Notes under the pieces: model-generated
What the model saw: the letters and a program-made list of their open reading frames with translations, nothing else
Databases searched by the model: none
What the model was told of the DNA's origin: nothing
Translations under genes and position numbers: made by a program
In this document: positions 1 through 5,516 of the stretch, piece by piece
Layout: every line of letters starts with the position of its first letter
Numbering within the stretch: position 1 is the first letter of the stretch
From: an uncultured Ruminococcus sp.
GTDB taxonomy: Bacteria; Bacillota; Clostridia; Oscillospirales; CAG-272
Direction: 5' to 3'
DNA length: 7,673 nt
Assembly (NCBI GenBank): GCA_902783755.1
Contig: CACZSC010000205.1
Coordinates: 1 to 7,673, forward strand

Positions 1-884
1 CTTCCGCTGAGCTCGTACATCATGGTCATGGCGATGCCGCTCGTGACGTCGCCTTCGCAGGAACCCATGATGCCTTCCTCCGCAAGGACGGAGTACGCGA
101 GGCAAACCTTGCCCATGAATGTCGTGTAGCATTTGACAGCCAGGGCCTGGAGCTCGTACTCGTCGCACAGGGACCTCAGTGCTCCGTAAAACTTGGCGGA
201 CTCTATAAGGCCTTCCTTCGTAGAGGTGATCCTGCAGGGAGGGATGATCCTGTTCTTCTCGTCAAGGATATTCACGGCTTCCTCGTCCGTGATCTCGGCG
301 ACTTTCCCGAGCATCTCCTTCTCGTCTATGTTGATGATCCTGGCGCCGATCTTTTCCTTGATGGCAAACTCGTCATATGCGATCTCGGTCATGCCTCTTA
401 CTCTTCCGCCGATGGTCCCGAGCCTTACGTGGCTCATGGTCTCGGCAAGGGAATAGGGGGTGGCAAGGGCCTTTGCCTTGAGCGCGCAGTCCCTGTCAGC
501 CGGTTCACCGTAGATGAAATCATAGGATTTGCCGATATCGGTGAATACCGAGCCCACCTGATGGGCCATGCACAGGGATCCCGTGTCGAACGCAGGATAT
601 GCCCTTAGAATGATCGGCTTGTCAACGAAGGAGAGAAGGTCCAGCAGGTGGTGGTCCTCGCTCCATGTGGCGATGCACAGAAGGAGAGCGTCAAACTCGG
701 CGTTCTTCAGCGACTCCGCAGCTTCACGGACTGTGTCCAGATCGTGCATCACGACTCCGGTGTTGTAGCATTCCACACCGGCTTCCGTCAGTGTTTTGAC
801 GGTGGTCTCAAGCAGGTTTCCCGCCTGGTCGTATCCGACTTCGAAAGGATGCGCTATTCCTACAGCGGCGATTCTTGTCTTCAT
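1..884 (-). CDS. L-fucose/L-arabinose isomerase-family protein (3' end truncated by window)
   Basis: Partial gene of 294 complete codons that runs off the left edge of the window. The family interconverts aldoses and ketoses in the cytoplasm (FucI/AraA fold, Mn-dependent). The start ATG at 884-882 is preceded by TGAGG in a TGAGGTTAATTATG context, and the TGA of the upstream gene lies inside that ribosome binding site. Visible family traits are the N-terminal segment around residues 1-120 (VGIAHPF near residue 8), the domain 2 signature RLGTIGGRVRGMTE at about 154-167, and KCYTTF followed by GSCEGDVTSGIAMTM at about 274-288. The Glu of CEGD (residue 277) matches the first metal-binding/catalytic Glu of FucI. 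The second Asp and the His ligand would lie beyond the edge. Family members are usually about 470-500 residues, so roughly 60% is present. It is the fifth gene of the sugar operon. The exact sugar is unknown and FucI or AraA identity is not claimed. Confidence 0.85.
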   Translation of the reverse strand, partial: MKTRIAAVGIAHPFEVGYDQAGNLLETTVKTLTEAGVECYNTGVVMHDLDTVREAAESLKNAEFDALLLCIATWSEDHHLLDLLSFVDKPIILRAYPAFDTGSLCMAHQVGSVFTDIGKSYDFIYGEPADRDCALKAKALATPYSLAETMSHVRLGTIGGRVRGMTEIAYDEFAIKEKIGARIINIDEKEMLGKVAEITDEEAVNILDEKNRIIPPCRITSTKEGLIESAKFYGALRSLCDEYELQALAVKCYTTFMGKVCLAYSVLAEEGIMGSCEGDVTSGIAMTMMYELSG

Positions 885-892
885 AATTAACC

Positions 893-1723
893 TCAGTTTT
901 CTTCGATCAAAAGTTCCTCGGTGTGAGATATCTCACAGCCGGGTTTTATTGTATATACAGGGGAAAGGCTTTCAAGTTCAGCCATATGCTCGGAGAAATA
1001 TGTCTCGTATGACGAGCCTCTGTCAGTATAGACAGCGTCCTCTGTGAAATCGTAGCTCTTTACGAGAGTCACGTCTCCGAGCGTGTATCTGACGGGACCG
1101 GCAGGACGGCTTATGCCTATCTTCAGATGCTCCGGTATCTTCATATGGGAAATGACAATCCGGTCCTTTTCATACCTGAACCTCGGATCCCCGGGATCGG
1201 TGTGGTCCCAGTAGCAAAGGCTGACACGGGGAGAATCGTTTCCGGAAAAGGGAAGAGGGATCTCCTCGACGCCTCCGGGAGCCACGGTGGATACCATCCA
1301 TACGGAGCAGGAAATATCGTGATCCGTGATGTTCTCAAGGGATCCCCTGACTCTGATGCCCCGATCGAGAAGCTTTATCTCCATGCGCTTCCTGAATCCC
1401 GTTGCGGAACAAGGCTGTTCAGAAAGAACAATAAGGTCATCGTCCTCGTTAATGCTCATATCGACGGGCAGATTGTCGGGGACATAGTCCCATGGCCCTT
1501 CAGGGGCCGGCCAGATCCTGTATCCGCCTCTGAGCCTCCATCCATCCGGTGTGGAGAATTTTGGGTCTTCAATGGGATCCTCATAGAACAGGTTCTCTTT
1601 TCCCGAAAGTCCGAAATGGGTGATCCTGATCCCGAAGGAAAACGGTATCCCGATCTCGATATATCCGTTGTCCGCATAGAGGCATAAACCGTGGACAGGA
1701 TGTCTCTTATGATAAACTCTCAT
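893..1723 (-). CDS. DUF4380 / galactose-mutarotase-like protein
   Basis: 276 residues. It resembles the DUF4380 family, which has the beta-sandwich fold of aldose 1-epimerases, proteins that interconvert or bind sugar anomers. Supporting motifs are RGGYRIWPAPEGPW at residues 65-78 (the family's G-G-x-R/K-x-W-x-x-P-E block), VWMVSTVAPGGVEEIPLP around 141-158, and the C-terminal block YETYFSEHMAELESLSP at 239-255 followed by PGCEISHTEEL, typical of the last strands of this fold. No signal peptide is visible, so it is probably cytoplasmic. The ATG overlaps the stop of the upstream deacetylase gene (ATGA), and AGAGG lies 8 nt upstream of the start, so translation is probably coupled. The stop codon overlaps the ribosome binding site of the next gene, an isomerase. 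Catalytic activity has not been firmly assigned to DUF4380 members; mutarotase or sugar-binding function here is inferred from fold and neighbours. Confidence 0.75.
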   Translation of the reverse strand: MRVYHKRHPVHGLCLYADNGYIEIGIPFSFGIRITHFGLSGKENLFYEDPIEDPKFSTPDGWRLRGGYRIWPAPEGPWDYVPDNLPVDMSINEDDDLIVLSEQPCSATGFRKRMEIKLLDRGIRVRGSLENITDHDISCSVWMVSTVAPGGVEEIPLPFSGNDSPRVSLCYWDHTDPGDPRFRYEKDRIVISHMKIPEHLKIGISRPAGPVRYTLGDVTLVKSYDFTEDAVYTDRGSSYETYFSEHMAELESLSPVYTIKPGCEISHTEELLIEEN

Positions 1724-2442
1724 GGCAGGATCCTCTTCGCCGTCATCCTGTACGCATGCTGCGCCGTGACGAAAGCCTCTGCGTAGTCACATCCGCACTG
1801 CAGACCGCGGAAACGGGCTATGACATCGATGTCGTCGAACACGTTCCTGTCCCGGTCCCCGACCTGATCCTTGTAATTGTCCTTGATCCACTGGATCTGT
1901 GAGACGTGCTTCGAGTTCATCTCGTGCTTTATGTCCATATATTCTGTTATGTCGACATAATCGGTTGGGACGAAACCTATTGCGTGGGCGGGCTCGAAAT
2001 AGAAGAGGAGAGGGATCTTGTCGCAGGGAGGGTTCCTGGTCTCTATCTTCGCGATGGGGATCATGACAGCGATGTCGTTCACCATCTTGGATGTAAGCTC
2101 ATGGTCAGGATTGTAGTCCCTCGGGTTATGGGTGAATATGACGTCGGCTTTGCAGTATCTCACAAGATCTATGAGCGCGATCCTGGCTTCACGGGTCTCG
2201 AAGAAGAGCTCATCGTCATAATCGAGACAGATGTACTCGGCCCCGATCACAGCTGCTGCCTGCCTCGACTCCTCTTTTCTGATGCGTGCGATCACATCCT
2301 TCGGAAGTGTGGCTGAGCCGATGTTGCCGTTCGTGGTGGAAGCCGTGAACACTTTGTGCCCCTGTGCCGCGTACTTTGCGAGCGTGCCTCCGCAGAAGCC
2401 CTCCACATCGTCGGGATGTGCGCCTATTGCGAGTATGTTCAT
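1720..2442 (-). CDS. PIG-L/LmbE-family zinc deacetylase (second copy)
   Basis: 240 residues, the second of two tandem paralogues. PIG-L/LmbE enzymes hydrolyse N-acetyl groups from amino sugars and related glycosides (known examples are MshB, BshB and PIG-L). The zinc site is visible: AHPDD at residues 8-12 gives His9 and Asp12 as ligands and Asp11 as the likely general base, and DYNPDH at 109-114 gives His114 as third ligand. A C-terminal ARFRGLQCGCDYAEAF block (about 209-224) is the usual Arg-Gly...Ala-Glu-x-Phe end motif. An in-frame ATG 81 bases upstream would add a basic N-terminus encoded inside the previous gene. The start at 2442 was chosen because its protein begins exactly like the paralogue (MNxLAIGAHPDDVE) and has the same length. 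Only 2 nt separate it from the previous stop and no good Shine-Dalgarno is seen, which suggests termination-reinitiation. No signal peptide, so a cytoplasmic substrate is implied. The substrate is unknown. Confidence 0.9.
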   Translation of the reverse strand: MNILAIGAHPDDVEGFCGGTLAKYAAQGHKVFTASTTNGNIGSATLPKDVIARIRKEESRQAAAVIGAEYICLDYDDELFFETREARIALIDLVRYCKADVIFTHNPRDYNPDHELTSKMVNDIAVMIPIAKIETRNPPCDKIPLLFYFEPAHAIGFVPTDYVDITEYMDIKHEMNSKHVSQIQWIKDNYKDQVGDRDRNVFDDIDVIARFRGLQCGCDYAEAFVTAQHAYRMTAKRILP

Positions 2443-2444
2443 CT

Positions 2445-3167
2445 TTACGGCAGGACGCGCTTCGTGGTCATCCTGTAGGCGTTCTGGGCCATTATGAAGC
2501 CTTCTGCGTAGTCGCATCCGCACTGAAGCCCTCTGAACCTTGCGATGATCTCTATGTCGTCGAAATAGTTCTTCTGCTTGTCTCCGATTTGCTCCTTGTA
2601 GTTGTCAGCCATCCACTGGACCTGAGACTGATGCTTGTTGCACATCTCGCGCTTGAGATCCATGTAGTCGGTGATGTCCACGTATTCCGTTGGATTGAAG
2701 TTTATGCTCAGGACGGGCTCCCAGTATGCAAGCAGAGGGATCTTCTCGCAGGGAGGATTCGGAGTCTCGATCTTCGCGATCGGGATCATGACAGCTATGT
2801 CGTTGACCATCTTTGAGGTGAGCTCATGGTCCGGGTTGTAGTCATGCGGATAGTGGGTGAGGATGAGGTCCGGCTTGCAGTATCTCACGAGATTTATGAG
2901 GGCGATCCTTGCTTCTCGTGTCTCGAAAAACATCTCATCATCATAGTCGAGGCAAAGATATTCGGCACCGATTACGGCAGCAGCCTGCCTGGCTTCCTCT
3001 TTTCTGATCCTGGCTATCTCCTCCATGGGAAGAGTTGCAGAACCGATGTTTCCGTTTGTAGTTGTGGCGGTGAAGACTTTGTGTCCCTGGGTCGCGAATT
3101 TTGCGAGAGTACCGCTGCAGTACTCCTCCACATCATCTGGATGGGCGCCGATGGCTAGTACGTTCAT
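2445..3167 (-). CDS. PIG-L/LmbE-family zinc deacetylase (first copy)
   Basis: 240 residues, the first of the tandem pair and about 78% identical to the second by hand alignment (52 differences, no gaps). The zinc-hydrolase residues are intact: His9-Pro-Asp11-Asp12 in AHPDD and His114 in HYPHDYNPDH. The fold begins with the Rossmann-like strand MNVLAIGAHPDD and ends with FRGLQCGCDYAEGF (about 211-224). No signal peptide or membrane segment is visible, so it should act in the cytoplasm. The ATG at 3167 has a purine-rich site, GAGAGG, 7 nt upstream and matches the N-terminus of the paralogue. It follows the isomerase-like cupin gene after a 100-nt gap holding a strong hairpin, and is followed 2 nt later by the second deacetylase. 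Known relatives remove N-acetyl from GlcNAc-type compounds; deacetylation of an acylated sugar in this operon is inference. Confidence 0.92.
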   Translation of the reverse strand: MNVLAIGAHPDDVEEYCSGTLAKFATQGHKVFTATTTNGNIGSATLPMEEIARIRKEEARQAAAVIGAEYLCLDYDDEMFFETREARIALINLVRYCKPDLILTHYPHDYNPDHELTSKMVNDIAVMIPIAKIETPNPPCEKIPLLAYWEPVLSINFNPTEYVDITDYMDLKREMCNKHQSQVQWMADNYKEQIGDKQKNYFDDIEIIARFRGLQCGCDYAEGFIMAQNAYRMTTKRVLP

Positions 3168-3184
3168 ATGTATTCCTCTCTTGT
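3168..3184 (-). promoter_or_regulatory. Ribosome binding site of the first deacetylase
   Basis: Read on the minus strand, GAGAGG ends 7 nt before the ATG at 3167. It gives this gene its own translation start after the intercistronic hairpin, in contrast to the second deacetylase, which has no clear site. Confidence 0.6.
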
Positions 3185-3203
3185 TGATTTTTCCGATATA
3201 TAG

Positions 3204-3240
3204 TTCAGAGGGTATCCTCCGGCGAGGATACCCTCTTGAA
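3204..3240 (-). repeat. Perfect intercistronic hairpin (13-bp stem, 4-nt loop)
   Basis: The arms AGAGGGTATCCTC and GAGGATACCCTCT are exact reverse complements (3207-3219 and 3224-3236) around a four-base loop. A further TTC/GAA pairing is possible across one bulged base. It lies in the 100-nt gap between the mannose-6-phosphate isomerase-like gene and the first deacetylase gene. The downstream bases on the minus strand (GAACTATATATCGG) contain no run of T, so it does not look like a standard intrinsic terminator. A role as an mRNA processing or 3'-end stabilising element, or as a partial terminator that lowers expression of the downstream genes, is inference. A protein-binding dyad is the alternative. 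Confidence 0.8.
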
Positions 3241-3267
3241 GGTAACTCAGTTCAGGTTATTGTATTA

Positions 3268-5085
3268 TCAGCCTTTTTTCCATCTTTCGATGACGCAGGT
3301 GGCTCTGCCGCCGGCCTCGTTGATGATCTCGTAGTCGCCAAAGTTGGCGGGGATCACAAGGCACTGGAACTTGTCGCACTCAGCGCGGAGGGCAGGGTCT
3401 TTCTTGGAAACGACCGTGACCCTGGATCCGACTGTAAGTGTGAGCATGTGCATGAACTTGCCTTCGGTGGAAAGCTCGCCCTTCTTCTCGAAGTGGATCC
3501 TTTCGATCTCGTAAGGCATCACGGAGTAGCTCTTGTACTGGTCGATGTAGTACTCGGGAGTCCATTTGATGACGTGGGGAGTGGAAAGGAGATAATCCTT
3601 GACCCATGAACCTCTTCTGGTCTTTTCCATGTTCCTTGCGTGTTCAAGGTGCATCTTCAGAGGTCTTGCGGTCATTGTCTTCTTGTCGTCATCCCAAGAG
3701 CATCTTGCGAAGTCATATTCGAAGAAGGAGTACTCTGTTCCGTTGATGGAGGGGTTGGTGTCCATCTCAAGTACCATCTGGTTGCCGCCGTGGCCGTGCA
3801 TGGTTCCCGGCGGGATCAGGTAAAGGTCGCCTTCCTTGCTGGTCCAGTTGCAGATGAAGTCTTTCCAGTTCTCGATGGGCTTGATGTTCTGGGACCATTC
3901 GCAGAGACGCTCCCATTCCTCGATATCAGCGTCGTCCTTGAATCCCATCCAGGTGTTGGCTCCTTCGTAGGCTTCGGCGATGTAGTATGTCTCGTATCTT
4001 CCGAGAGGTTCGTCGAAGTGGTCTTCAACGTATTTGCTGGACGGATGGATGTGCATCGGCATGCTGATCCTCTCAGCCGGCTGCTTTGTGGGATGCCAGC
4101 CGTCGTCAAGCCATATATCGAGCGGGAAGAGTCCCGGATATTGCTTGTCGATGAGTTCTCCGACAAGTTCCTTGCCGTATTGCATGGCGTTCAGCATGGG
4201 CATCGAGATGCTTCTCTCGCCGCCGAAATCGATAAGGATCCTGAGCTCAGGTCCGCCTATCTTGTTCCATGCGTTGTTGGCGAGTCCTTCTACGCCGTAG
4301 TCCATCTGGAGGTATCTGTAAGCGCCCCAGGGCCCCGGGCTGAAGATCTTTACTTCGTGGATCGGGTACTTGACCAGGGTCGACATGATCTCGTCATACG
4401 CTTTTCTGGGGACAAGTACAAGGTCGTCTTCGAAGTAGTTCTCAATGTAGAAGTCCATGGCTTCGTACATGTAGTCCTTCTGTCTCTTCAGAAGATAGTA
4501 GTCAGAGTAGTTGTATTCCTTCCAGCTGTACTCCTTTGTAGGTTCGGTGCATCCGAATGTCGGAAGCTTGCCCGTCCACATATCCCACTGTACCTTCTGG
4601 TGCGTGTTGTCGACATAGCACTTGACGTCGATGAGAGCCTCGAATTCCTTTATCGAAGCACCCATGCCGTAGATGATGACGACTTCACCTTCGGAAGCTG
4701 CCAGTTTCTCCTTGATGTCCGCTACTTTTGCCTTGTCCATGATGTCTTCGATCACGCCGAAACGGTTGACTTTGCCGAATCCGGGGTCATCTGTCACGAA
4801 GGGCTGGTTGTACTTGATTATCTCCTCTCTCGAGAGATAAAGTCCGACTGCGGGGATGAGTCTTGCTTTTTTGCCTGCTGCCTCGACAGCAGCCTTGAGA
4901 GCTTCAGCGATCCTGTCATAGTTGATGCCGTACCATCCGTCGATGGCGATGGTCTTCTTTCCTCCGGCGACTTTTGCGCAGAGGGAGGAGATGACCTTGT
5001 CCCAGCCAAATACGCAGGAATCCCTGTTGGCCGCGGAGATGACTATCTTGTTGTCCGCGTTTTTGATTGATTCATAAACTGGCAT
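3268..5085 (-). CDS. Large class I mannose-6-phosphate isomerase-like cupin protein
   Basis: 605 residues, much longer than the roughly 300-400 of ordinary bacterial class I ManA. The C-terminal half (about 310-605) resembles type I phosphomannose isomerase: LFPLDIWLDDGW at about 319-330, MPMHIHPSSKYVEDHF at about 342-357, YETYYIAEA at 364-372 and GDLYLIPPGTMHGHGG at about 419-434. Likely metal ligands are His345, His347, Glu365 and His430; canonical ManA has Gln where His345 sits. The N-terminal 300 residues are unlike ManA. TIAIDGWYGINYDRI (about 45-59) sits where a nucleoside-kinase-like fold would have a P-loop, but lacks GK[ST], so a degenerate kinase-like domain is only a suggestion. 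The start at 5085 was chosen for the AGGAGG 5 nt upstream; an in-frame GTG at 5139 would begin inside the promoter/operator region and is rejected. First gene of the operon. Aldose-ketose isomerase activity is likely but the substrate need not be mannose 6-phosphate. Confidence 0.82.
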   Translation of the reverse strand: MPVYESIKNADNKIVISAANRDSCVFGWDKVISSLCAKVAGGKKTIAIDGWYGINYDRIAEALKAAVEAAGKKARLIPAVGLYLSREEIIKYNQPFVTDDPGFGKVNRFGVIEDIMDKAKVADIKEKLAASEGEVVIIYGMGASIKEFEALIDVKCYVDNTHQKVQWDMWTGKLPTFGCTEPTKEYSWKEYNYSDYYLLKRQKDYMYEAMDFYIENYFEDDLVLVPRKAYDEIMSTLVKYPIHEVKIFSPGPWGAYRYLQMDYGVEGLANNAWNKIGGPELRILIDFGGERSISMPMLNAMQYGKELVGELIDKQYPGLFPLDIWLDDGWHPTKQPAERISMPMHIHPSSKYVEDHFDEPLGRYETYYIAEAYEGANTWMGFKDDADIEEWERLCEWSQNIKPIENWKDFICNWTSKEGDLYLIPPGTMHGHGGNQMVLEMDTNPSINGTEYSFFEYDFARCSWDDDKKTMTARPLKMHLEHARNMEKTRRGSWVKDYLLSTPHVIKWTPEYYIDQYKSYSVMPYEIERIHFEKKGELSTEGKFMHMLTLTVGSRVTVVSKKDPALRAECDKFQCLVIPANFGDYEIINEAGGRATCVIERWKKG

Positions 5086-5090
5086 ATAAT

Positions 5091-5096
5091 CCTCCT
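5091..5096 (-). promoter_or_regulatory. Strong Shine-Dalgarno that fixes the isomerase-like start
   Basis: AGGAGG on the minus strand lies 5 nt upstream of the ATG at 5085. It decides the start against an in-frame GTG further upstream and predicts high translation of this first gene. Confidence 0.85.
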
Positions 5097-5122
5097 GAAA
5101 GGCAATTTTGATTTGAATCATT

Positions 5123-5138
5123 TGTGTGTTCCCACACA
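5123..5138 (-). promoter_or_regulatory. Candidate operator: dyad at the predicted transcription start
   Basis: TGTGTG and CACACA form a perfect 6-bp inverted repeat around GGAA (minus strand). It starts about 7 nt downstream of the -10 box, just where transcription should begin. A dyad here is a common place for a repressor operator, such as a GntR-, LacI- or DeoR-type sugar regulator, and would also form a small hairpin at the extreme 5' end of the mRNA. The sequence does not clearly match one regulator family and no regulator gene lies in the window. The function is inference; the symmetry is seen directly. Confidence 0.5.
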
Positions 5139-5144
5139 CTCATA

Positions 5145-5173
5145 ATGTTAGCATAACGGCTATTTTTTGTCAA
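5145..5173 (-). promoter_or_regulatory. Housekeeping promoter with extended -10, driving the sugar operon
   Basis: On the minus strand, a perfect TTGACA -35 (5168-5173) is followed by a 17-bp spacer and TAACAT as -10 (5145-5150), preceded by TG one base upstream (TGcTAACAT), the extended -10 arrangement. The spacing is optimal. The surrounding DNA is AT-rich, and the promoter lies just downstream of the terminator of the previous unit. It predicts a transcript start near 5138 and a leader of about 50 nt before the isomerase-like gene. With four of six bases matching in the -10 plus the TG, it should be fairly strong unless repressed. Confidence 0.8.
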
Positions 5174-5193
5174 CGAAAATGAGGCATTTGAAA

Positions 5194-5249
5194 TTGAAAA
5201 AAGAAATAAAAAAGCCCGGCTCATTTTCAAAAAAGCAATGTGCGGGCTT
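5194..5249 (-). terminator. Rho-independent terminator after the protease/small-protein unit
   Basis: On the minus strand AAGCCCG (5243-5249) pairs with CGGGCTT (5212-5218), and the second arm runs directly into TTTTTTATTTC followed by another T run. The 24-base loop can fold further through CATT/AATG, making a longer stem. It starts 33 nt beyond the stop of the 70-residue gene and ends about 20 nt before the -35 box of the next operon, so it separates the two transcription units. There is no T run on the other strand, so it acts in one direction only. Confidence 0.85.
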
Positions 5250-5282
5250 GGTTCAGTCAGAAGCAAATGTCGGTCATGAATA

Positions 5283-5495
5283 TCACGGATCTATATCGTC
5301 AATATCACGGTCATCCATCTCATCCAGCATATCAAAAGCGTCGAGACCGTCGGCAAAATCAGCGGTTTCCCCGTCTCCGTCGGATTTTCTTCCATGGCTG
5401 CTGCCTGACTTATTTTTACCCGGCGTACCGAAGAAAACATCGAACAGAGAAGGCTCTTCCTTCCTGTCTTTTTTGTCATCTAAAAAGAATCCCAT
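5283..5495 (-). CDS. Small acidic protein of unknown function
   Basis: 70 residues, not recognised as a known family. It starts with MGFFLDDKKDRKEEPSLFD and ends in a strongly acidic tail (residues 40-70) rich in Asp with FADGLDAFDMLDEMDD. A short glycine/serine/lysine-rich linker (about 24-38) joins the halves. There is no signal peptide, membrane segment or cysteine. It is likely a real gene because GGAGGAA lies 5 nt before the ATG, it follows the protease gene by 21 nt, and a terminator follows its stop. It is probably cotranscribed with the protease. The protease is predicted to be exported while this protein is predicted to be cytoplasmic, so a direct partnership is not obvious. An alternative frame over the same DNA (62 residues) lacks a comparable ribosome binding site. 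Confidence 0.7.
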   Translation of the reverse strand: MGFFLDDKKDRKEEPSLFDVFFGTPGKNKSGSSHGRKSDGDGETADFADGLDAFDMLDEMDDRDIDDIDP

Positions 5496-5500
5496 TACAC

Positions 5501-5507
5501 TTCCTCC
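5501..5507 (-). promoter_or_regulatory. Strong Shine-Dalgarno of the small acidic protein
   Basis: GGAGGAA on the minus strand, 5 nt before the ATG at 5495 and within the 21-nt gap after the protease stop codon. It is the main support that the 70-residue frame is translated. Confidence 0.75.
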
Positions 5508-5516
5508 ATACCATTT

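Noticed and set aside
1..884. Possible frameshift or pseudogene status of the fucose-isomerase-like gene
   Set aside because: Translation from 884 is uninterrupted with conserved motifs to the edge; it is only cut by the window boundary.
1127..1687. A 186-codon open frame on the plus strand
   Set aside because: Antisense to the DUF4380-like gene with no recognisable motif and no ribosome binding site of note.
2443..2523. An N-terminal extension of the second deacetylase from an in-frame upstream ATG
   Set aside because: It would lie inside the upstream deacetylase gene, encode a basic, unconserved stretch, and break the exact length and N-terminal match with the paralogue.
3640..5070. A 476-codon open frame on the plus strand
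   Set aside because: It lies entirely antisense to the ManA-like gene, which has clear family motifs and a strong ribosome binding site. The plus-strand product shows no recognisable motif and is rich in Val and Asp as expected from a codon-bias shadow.
5086..5139. An 18-residue extension of the ManA-like protein from an upstream GTG
   Set aside because: The GTG sits at the predicted transcription start and within the dyad, whereas the ATG at 5085 has AGGAGG 5 nt upstream.
5147..5157. Short dyad GTTA-GCA-TAAC overlapping the -10 box
   Set aside because: Four-base arms arise easily by chance in AT-rich promoter DNA; the larger dyad at 5123-5138 is the better operator candidate.
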